A DNA stretch of 64,000 nucleotides from Leisingera sp. JC1 (GTDB lineage: Bacteria > Pseudomonadota > Alphaproteobacteria > Rhodobacterales > Rhodobacteraceae): NCBI RefSeq assembly GCF_001679925.1, contig NZ_LYUZ01000136.1, positions 109,185-173,184 on the forward strand, written 5' to 3'. The notes below the pieces were generated by a model that had not been told where the DNA came from, did not search any database, and saw nothing but the letters and a program-made list of their open reading frames with translations. The position numbers and the translations under genes were made by a program. This document shows positions 59,185 to 64,000 of this stretch, in pieces (position 1 is the stretch's first letter; each line of letters opens with the position of its first letter).

Positions 59185-60024
59185 TTAGTGGGCCATCAGC
59201 ACCGGCACCGCGGCTTGTTCCAGCATGTTGCGGGTGGCGCCGCCAAGGATCGCCTCGCGGAAGCGGGAATGGCCATAAGCTCCCATAACGATCATGTCGG
59301 CGGCGGTGTCGGCGGCGTGGCGGTTCAGCACGTCCGACACCCGGGTCAGCGTCTTGCTGAGCACGTCGATTTCGCAATTGACCCCGTGGCGGGCCAGCAT
59401 TTGCGCCAGCATGCCGCCGGGATCCGAGCGTTCGGGGCCGTGCTGCGGCGGGTCGATCACCGCGATGCGGACCAGATCGGCAGCTTTCAGGAACGGCATC
59501 GCCCGGCGGATCGCGGTCATCGCCTCGATGCTTTCGTTCCAGGCCACCAATACAGTCTTGGGCTGCTTCAGCGGCGCAGCCTTGTCCGGCACCACCAGTA
59601 CCGGTGCGCGGCCCTCAAACAGTGCGGCTTCGACAATCGGCTCTGCCTCGGCACGCTTGTCTGGCCCGTAAGGCTGGCCCAGCACCACAAGGTCGGAAAA
59701 CCGTGCAGCCCGCGCCACATGGCGGCCGATGTCGGCGATCTGGGCGACGCCGCTGTCGGTGCCGTAGGCCGCGCCTGCCTGCTTCAGGGCCGCGTCGGCC
59801 CGGGCCTGGACCTCTTCAGCCTCTTCCTGCGCGCGGGCCAGCGTTTCCTGCAGCACCATCGCATTGGCCCCGGCATAGTAGTATCCAGTCTGGGTACGGT
59901 CGACGCCAAGGCAGAGCGCATCGGCATGGGCGCCGAATTCCTCAGCCAGAGCCGCAATTTGCGCCAAAGGCGCCGCTGCGGTGTCCGCAGCTGTCAGAAC
60001 GGTAAGTAAGGACTTGTAGGACAT
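59185..60024 (-). CDS. universal stress protein with two Usp domains
   Basis: 279 residues, about twice a single Usp. The second half (about 150-279) keeps the ATP-binding pattern MGAYGHSRFREAILGGATRNML with PVLMAH at the end. The first half (about 4-140) has a Usp start (KSLLTVLTAADTA) but a weaker motif (VVLGQPYG). A GAGAGGTG site precedes the ATG; an earlier start is less likely. It is divergent from ccoN, and an FNR box lies midway, so low-oxygen control is likely. Confidence 0.88.
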   Translation of the reverse strand: MSYKSLLTVLTAADTAAAPLAQIAALAEEFGAHADALCLGVDRTQTGYYYAGANAMVLQETLARAQEEAEEVQARADAALKQAGAAYGTDSGVAQIADIGRHVARAARFSDLVVLGQPYGPDKRAEAEPIVEAALFEGRAPVLVVPDKAAPLKQPKTVLVAWNESIEAMTAIRRAMPFLKAADLVRIAVIDPPQHGPERSDPGGMLAQMLARHGVNCEIDVLSKTLTRVSDVLNRHAADTAADMIVMGAYGHSRFREAILGGATRNMLEQAAVPVLMAH

Positions 60025-60123
60025 TGACACCTCTCGGCGGAAAGTGCACCGCAATCCTGACGGGTGCCGGTGCGTGGAGTTTCACTGCTCGGGAAGAAGT
60101 GTCACATGTTGCCCGGAAATGTC

Positions 60124-60137
60124 TTGATGCAGATCAA
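60124..60137. promoter_or_regulatory. FNR box upstream of ccoNOQP
   Basis: TTGAT-GCAG-ATCAA matches the FNR consensus at every fixed base. It lies 92 bases before ccoN and about 100 from the divergent usp start. Confidence 0.93.
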
Positions 60138-60229
60138 GGCGGCAGAAAGGCGCGTTTTGCATGAAGGGCGCGGTCTAATAACGTTCCCGTATCCGCAGGA
60201 TTCGCGGGAGCATGGCAAAGGGACGCAAG

Positions 60230-61840
60230 ATGTCTAATTATATCAAGCTGATAGCGCTTGGTCTGATCACGCTGTTTGCGATGATCGGCACCAATTACGC
60301 GCGGGATCTGGCTTACCAGGTGCACGCGATCATCGTGATGATCGTGGCTGGCGGCCTGTTTCTCTACACTTTGCGCAGAACCGACGAGCCGAAAATGGCA
60401 CCCGCCGGTCTGGAAAATGAGTATTTCGACAGCGTGATCCGCGCTGGCACGATTGCAACCGCCTTCTGGGGCGTGGTCGGGTTCCTGGCGGGAACCTTCA
60501 TCGCGTTTCAGCTGGCATTTCCGGCGCTGAACTTCGAATGGGCCGAGGGCCTGGCCAACTTTGGCCGCCTGCGCCCGCTGCACACCTCTGCGGTGATCTT
60601 TGCCTTTGGCGGCAACGCGCTGATCGCGACCTCGTTTTACGTGGTGCAGCGGACCTCTGCTGCGCGCCTCTGGGGCGGCAACCTGGCCTGGTTCGTGTTC
60701 TGGGGCTACCAGCTGTTCATCGTGCTGGCAGCAACCGGCTATCTGCTGGGCGGCACCCAGTCCAAGGAATACGCTGAGCCCGAATGGTACGTCGACCTGT
60801 GGCTGACCATCGTCTGGGTTGCCTATCTGGCGGTGTTCCTGGGCACCATCATCAAGCGCAAGGAGCCGCATATCTATGTGGCGAACTGGTTCTACCTGTC
60901 GTTCATCGTCACCGTGGCGATGCTGCACCTGATCAACAATATGACCATCCCGGTCTCGATCTGGGGCTCCAAGTCGGTCATCGTGTGGCCTGGCGTGCAG
61001 GATGCGATGATCCAGTGGTGGTACGGCCACAACGCAGTGGGCTTCTTCCTGACCGCGGGCTTCCTGGGCATGATGTACTACTTCATCCCGAAACAGGCCG
61101 AGCGTCCGGTGTTCTCTTACAAGCTGTCGATCATCCACTTCTGGGCACTGATCTTCCTCTACATCTGGGCCGGTCCGCACCACCTGCACTACACCGCGCT
61201 GCCTGACTGGGCCTCGACCCTGGGCATGGTGATGTCGGTGATCCTGTGGATGCCTTCCTGGGGCGGCATGATCAACGGCCTGATGACCCTGTCGGGCGCT
61301 TGGGACAAGCTGCGCACCGACCCGGTGATCCGGATGATGGTGATCTCGCTGGGCTTCTACGGCATGTCCACCTTTGAGGGCCCGATGATGTCGATCCGCG
61401 CGGTGAACTCGCTGTCGCACTACACCGACTGGACCATTGGCCACGTGCACTCCGGCGCGCTGGGCTGGAACGGCATGATCACCTTCGGCGCGCTCTACTA
61501 CCTGGTGCCGGCGTTGTGGAAGCGCGAGAGCCTGTACAGCCTGCGCCTGGTTTCCTGGCACTTCTGGCTGGCCACCCTCGGCATCATTCTCTACGCCGCT
61601 TCGATGTGGGTGACCGGCATCATGGAAGGCCTGATGTGGCGTGAAGTGGACGCCAACGGCTTCCTGGTGAACTCCTTTGCCGACACCGTGGCAGCGAAGT
61701 TCCCGATGTATGTGGTGCGGGGCTTGGGCGGGGTGATGTTCCTCACGGGGTCCATCATCATGTGCTACAACCTGTGGATGACGGTCCGTAAGGCGCCGGC
61801 CAAAGAGGCCAGCCTGACGGTCCAGGTCCCGGCTGAATAA
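60230..61840 (+). CDS. ccoN: cbb3-type cytochrome c oxidase subunit I
   Basis: 536 residues with about 12-13 membrane segments. Haem and copper ligands are visible: His in [28 protein letters not shown], the paired His of [14 protein letters not shown] and His in [11 protein letters not shown]. It is the catalytic subunit that reduces oxygen with high affinity. The ATG giving [11 protein letters not shown] is preferred over one six codons upstream, which sits too close to its GGGAG. First gene of ccoNOQP. Confidence 0.95.
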   Translation: MSNYIKLIALGLITLFAMIGTNYARDLAYQVHAIIVMIVAGGLFLYTLRRTDEPKMAPAGLENEYFDSVIRAGTIATAFWGVVGFLAGTFIAFQLAFPALNFEWAEGLANFGRLRPLHTSAVIFAFGGNALIATSFYVVQRTSAARLWGGNLAWFVFWGYQLFIVLAATGYLLGGTQSKEYAEPEWYVDLWLTIVWVAYLAVFLGTIIKRKEPHIYVANWFYLSFIVTVAMLHLINNMTIPVSIWGSKSVIVWPGVQDAMIQWWYGHNAVGFFLTAGFLGMMYYFIPKQAERPVFSYKLSIIHFWALIFLYIWAGPHHLHYTALPDWASTLGMVMSVILWMPSWGGMINGLMTLSGAWDKLRTDPVIRMMVISLGFYGMSTFEGPMMSIRAVNSLSHYTDWTIGHVHSGALGWNGMITFGALYYLVPALWKRESLYSLRLVSWHFWLATLGIILYAASMWVTGIMEGLMWREVDANGFLVNSFADTVAAKFPMYVVRGLGGVMFLTGSIIMCYNLWMTVRKAPAKEASLTVQVPAE

Positions 61841-61854
61841 GGAGCCAGGAAGCT

Positions 61855-62583
61855 ATGTCTATTCTCGACAAACATAAGATCCTCGAGACCAACGCGACCC
61901 TGCTGCTGATCTTCAGCTTCCTGGTCGTGACTATCGGCGGCCTGGTGCAGATTGCACCGCTGTTCTACCTGGAAAACACCATCGAGAAGGTGGAGGGCAT
62001 GCGTCCCTACACCCCGCTCGAGATGGCGGGCCGCGAGGTCTATATCCGGGAAGGCTGCTATGTCTGCCACAGCCAGATGATCCGTCCGATGCGCGACGAG
62101 GTCGAGCGCTACGGCCACTATTCGCTGGCGGCGGAGTCGATGTATGACCGCCCGTTCCAGTGGGGCTCCAAGCGGACCGGGCCGGATCTGGCCCGCGTCG
62201 GCGGCCGCTACTCGGACGAGTGGCACGCAGACCACCTGCGTGATCCGCAGTCGGTGGTGCCGGAATCGGTGATGCCGAAATACGGCTTCCTCGAAGAGAA
62301 GAAGATCGACGGCAAGTACATCGGCGACATCATGGCCACCAACGCGCTCCTGGGCACGCCCTACACGGACGAGATGATCGAAGCCGCACAGGCTGACTTC
62401 CGCGCCCAAGCCGATCCGGACAGCGACTATGACGGGCTGCTGGAGCGCTATGGCGAGGATATCAATGTGCGCAACTTCGATGGTCAGCCGGGGATCTCCG
62501 AGGCCGATGCGCTGATCGCTTATCTGCAGATGCTGGGCACGCTGGTCGACTTCTCGACCTTCACCCCGGACGCGAGCCGCTGA
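61855..62583 (+). CDS. ccoO: cbb3-type cytochrome c oxidase subunit II
   Basis: 242 residues. One N-terminal membrane anchor (about 13-38) and a single c-type haem site [11 protein letters not shown], with axial Met in SVMPKYGFL. It passes electrons from CcoP to CcoN. It lies 14 bases after ccoN. Confidence 0.95.
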   Translation: MSILDKHKILETNATLLLIFSFLVVTIGGLVQIAPLFYLENTIEKVEGMRPYTPLEMAGREVYIREGCYVCHSQMIRPMRDEVERYGHYSLAAESMYDRPFQWGSKRTGPDLARVGGRYSDEWHADHLRDPQSVVPESVMPKYGFLEEKKIDGKYIGDIMATNALLGTPYTDEMIEAAQADFRAQADPDSDYDGLLERYGEDINVRNFDGQPGISEADALIAYLQMLGTLVDFSTFTPDASR

Positions 62584-62596
62584 GGGAGGGGCAGAG

Positions 62597-62803
62597 ATGG
62601 AACTCTATACACTCCTCAGGCAGTTCGCCGACAGCTGGATGCTGCTGTTCCTGTTCACCTTCTTCATTGGTGTGATTGTCTGGGCGTTCCGCCCGGGCAG
62701 CACCAAGGCCTACAAGGACACCGCAAACATCCCGTTCCGGCATGATGACGCACCTGCACCCAGCCAGGACCAACCCGCCGCGACTAAGGAGGCGAGGGCA
62801 TGA
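62597..62803 (+). CDS. ccoQ: cbb3-type cytochrome c oxidase subunit CcoQ
   Basis: 68 residues with one membrane helix ([22 protein letters not shown]) and a polar C-terminal tail. It stabilises the complex and carries no cofactor. It overlaps ccoP by four bases (ATGA). Confidence 0.92.
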   Translation: MELYTLLRQFADSWMLLFLFTFFIGVIVWAFRPGSTKAYKDTANIPFRHDDAPAPSQDQPAATKEARA

Positions 62804-63669
62804 GCAAGAAATCGCAGAAATTCGAAGGCGATCCGAACACCACCGGCCACGAGTGGGACGGGATCGAGGAATTCGACAACCCGATGCCGCGCTGGTGGCT
62901 GTGGACCTTCTATGCCACCATCATCTGGGGCGTGCTGTACACCATCGCCTATCCGGCATGGCCGCTGATCAACGGCGCCACCGCCGGGGTGCTGGGCTGG
63001 TCAACCCGCGCCGATGTCGCGGCGGAGATCACTGCGGTGGAAGAAGCCAACGCGCCGATCAACGCCAAGCTGGAAGCGGCTGATCTGACCGCCATTGCGG
63101 AAGACCCGGAACTGGGCTCCTACGCGGTGTCTGCCGGTTCCGCCGTGTTCAAGACCTGGTGCGCCCAGTGCCACGGCTCTGGTGCGGCGGGTGCCAAGGG
63201 TTATCCGAACCTGCTGGATGACGACTGGCTCTGGGGCGGTTCGGTGGAGGACATCCACACCACCGTCAGCCACGGCATCCGCAACGAGGACAGCGACGAA
63301 GCGCGCTATTCCGAGATGCCTGCATTCGGCCGCGACGAGCTGCTTGAGAAGGAGGAGATCTCTCAGGTGGTCAACTATGTGATGTCGCTGTCGGGTGAGC
63401 CGCAGGACGCGTCCAAGGTTGAGGCGGGTTCCGTTGTCTTCGCCGACAACTGCGCCTCCTGCCACATGGAAGACGGCACTGGCGACCGCGCACAGGGCGC
63501 GCCGAACCTGGCAGATGCGATCTGGCTCTATGGCGGCGACTACGCCACCCTGACCGAGACCGTCAGCAACTCGCGCTATGGCGTGATGCCGGCCTGGAAC
63601 ACCCGTCTGACAGAGGCGGAAATCCGCGCGGTTTCGTCCTACGTCCACCAGCTGGGCGGCGGCGAGTAA
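62800..63669 (+). CDS. ccoP: cbb3-type cytochrome c oxidase subunit III (dihaem)
   Basis: 289 residues. One or two N-terminal membrane segments (about 30-65) with [19 protein letters not shown], then two cytochrome c domains with CAQCHGSG and CASCHMED. It accepts electrons from the bc1 complex through a soluble or anchored cytochrome c. A good terminator follows, and no ccoGHIS gene is seen directly downstream. Confidence 0.95.
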   Translation: MSKKSQKFEGDPNTTGHEWDGIEEFDNPMPRWWLWTFYATIIWGVLYTIAYPAWPLINGATAGVLGWSTRADVAAEITAVEEANAPINAKLEAADLTAIAEDPELGSYAVSAGSAVFKTWCAQCHGSGAAGAKGYPNLLDDDWLWGGSVEDIHTTVSHGIRNEDSDEARYSEMPAFGRDELLEKEEISQVVNYVMSLSGEPQDASKVEAGSVVFADNCASCHMEDGTGDRAQGAPNLADAIWLYGGDYATLTETVSNSRYGVMPAWNTRLTEAEIRAVSSYVHQLGGGE

Positions 63670-63690
63670 GCAGCACCGGAATCAGAAACA

Positions 63691-63720
63691 GCAAAGGGGC
63701 CGCGGATTGCGGCCCCTTTC
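63691..63720. terminator. terminator after ccoP
   Basis: AAAGGGGCCGC and GCGGCCCCTTT form an exact stem with a short loop, followed by CTCTGT. It serves ccoP and the convergent barrel gene. Confidence 0.85.
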
Positions 63721-63746
63721 TCTGTGCAACACTACTGGCTGGCGGT

Positions 63747-64000
63747 TCAGAATCTGAACATTGCCCGGAAATGCAGGGTACCGAAATCAACATCATTGCC
63801 GTCGGTGCCGAAGTCATCAAACTTGTGATGCTGATATTCGCCGCCGATCACCCATTGGTCGTTGATCTGGTGGTCGTAGCCGAAGCCGATGACATATCCA
63901 GGATCGTCGAAATCAATGCTGGTCACACCCGACAGCCCGTCAAAATTGGTGTAGGCAAAGCCGAGCGTGCCGTAGAGCAGCCCATCGCCCAGATCATAGC
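63747..64000 (-). CDS. outer-membrane beta-barrel protein (C-terminal part only)
   Basis: The frame leaves the window on the right, so only the last 84 residues are visible. They show alternating aromatic strands with tight turns (LLYGTLGFAYTNFDG, YVIGFGYDHQINDQWVIGGEYQHHKFDD) and end in HFRAMFRF. A terminal Phe after alternating hydrophobic residues is the signal for outer-membrane insertion. It resembles small OmpA/Opa-like porin-type barrels. The start and signal peptide lie outside the window. Confidence 0.75.
   Translation of the reverse strand, partial: YDLGDGLLYGTLGFAYTNFDGLSGVTSIDFDDPGYVIGFGYDHQINDQWVIGGEYQHHKFDDFGTDGNDVDFGTLHFRAMFRF

Overview
The window reads as chromosome of a marine alphaproteobacterium of the Rhodobacterales (Roseobacter group, near Leisingera, Phaeobacter or Ruegeria). 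The base composition is GC-rich. Supporting genes are fnrL next to hemN, ccoNOQP, a membrane-anchored cytochrome c, coq9, trcR, a DUF1326 protein, yejABEF, and dnaX, ybaB and recR in one neighbourhood. The genus is inferred from gene content, not from a search. I see no tRNA or rRNA, no CRISPR array and no transposase or prophage; the one structural RNA gene is the SRP RNA.

Layout. 1-5.3 kb: a broken AraC remnant, two small lipoproteins, a sterol-desaturase-type hydroxylase, a GFA protein, a DUF1326 protein, and an isochorismatase-like hydrolase divergent from a GlxA-type regulator. 5.3-10.2 kb: pheS and pheT, separated by a repeat-rich gap and a secreted esterase. 10.2-16.4 kb: LysR/methyltransferase, a phosphoribosyltransferase-ytoQ run, a GNAT gene with an in-frame stop, an unknown protein, an MscL/MscS channel pair and a LysE exporter. 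16.5-22.4 kb: ald with its Lrp regulator, a CPBP protease, ppk2, a secreted CAP-RTX protein and rpsU. 22.5-29 kb: coq9, a glyoxalase-fold protein divergent from a tandem winged-helix regulator, a quinone reductase, DUF2189, a secreted RNase T2 and trcR. 29.2-34.3 kb: a GAF-GAF hybrid histidine kinase, then a LysR gene divergent from a 2-oxoglutarate-type hydroxylase and a threonine aldolase. 34.3-38.1 kb: recR, ybaB and dnaX. 38.3-43.4 kb: a phosphatase, an unknown gene, a cobalamin-riboswitch-controlled small Cys protein, a TetR/hydrolase pair with a clear operator, an SRPBCC protein and nudC. 43.6-47.7 kb: a CpdB-like nucleotidase, SRP RNA, prephenate dehydratase and cytochrome c. 47.9-53.9 kb: yejABEF peptide importer, with structured repeats between its genes. 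54.2-63.7 kb: a microaerobic block (hemN, fnrL, usp, ccoNOQP) with two FNR boxes, interrupted by a LysR/SHMT-like pair and a YmgE-type membrane protein. The right edge cuts an outer-membrane barrel gene.

How the genes work together. The clearest programme is low-oxygen respiration: FnrL boxes lie between hemN and fnrL and between usp and ccoN. The most open questions are the B12-controlled ferredoxin-like protein, the hydroxylase-aldolase pair, the double-winged-helix regulator, and several dispersed or palindromic intergenic elements, two of them inside the yej operon.
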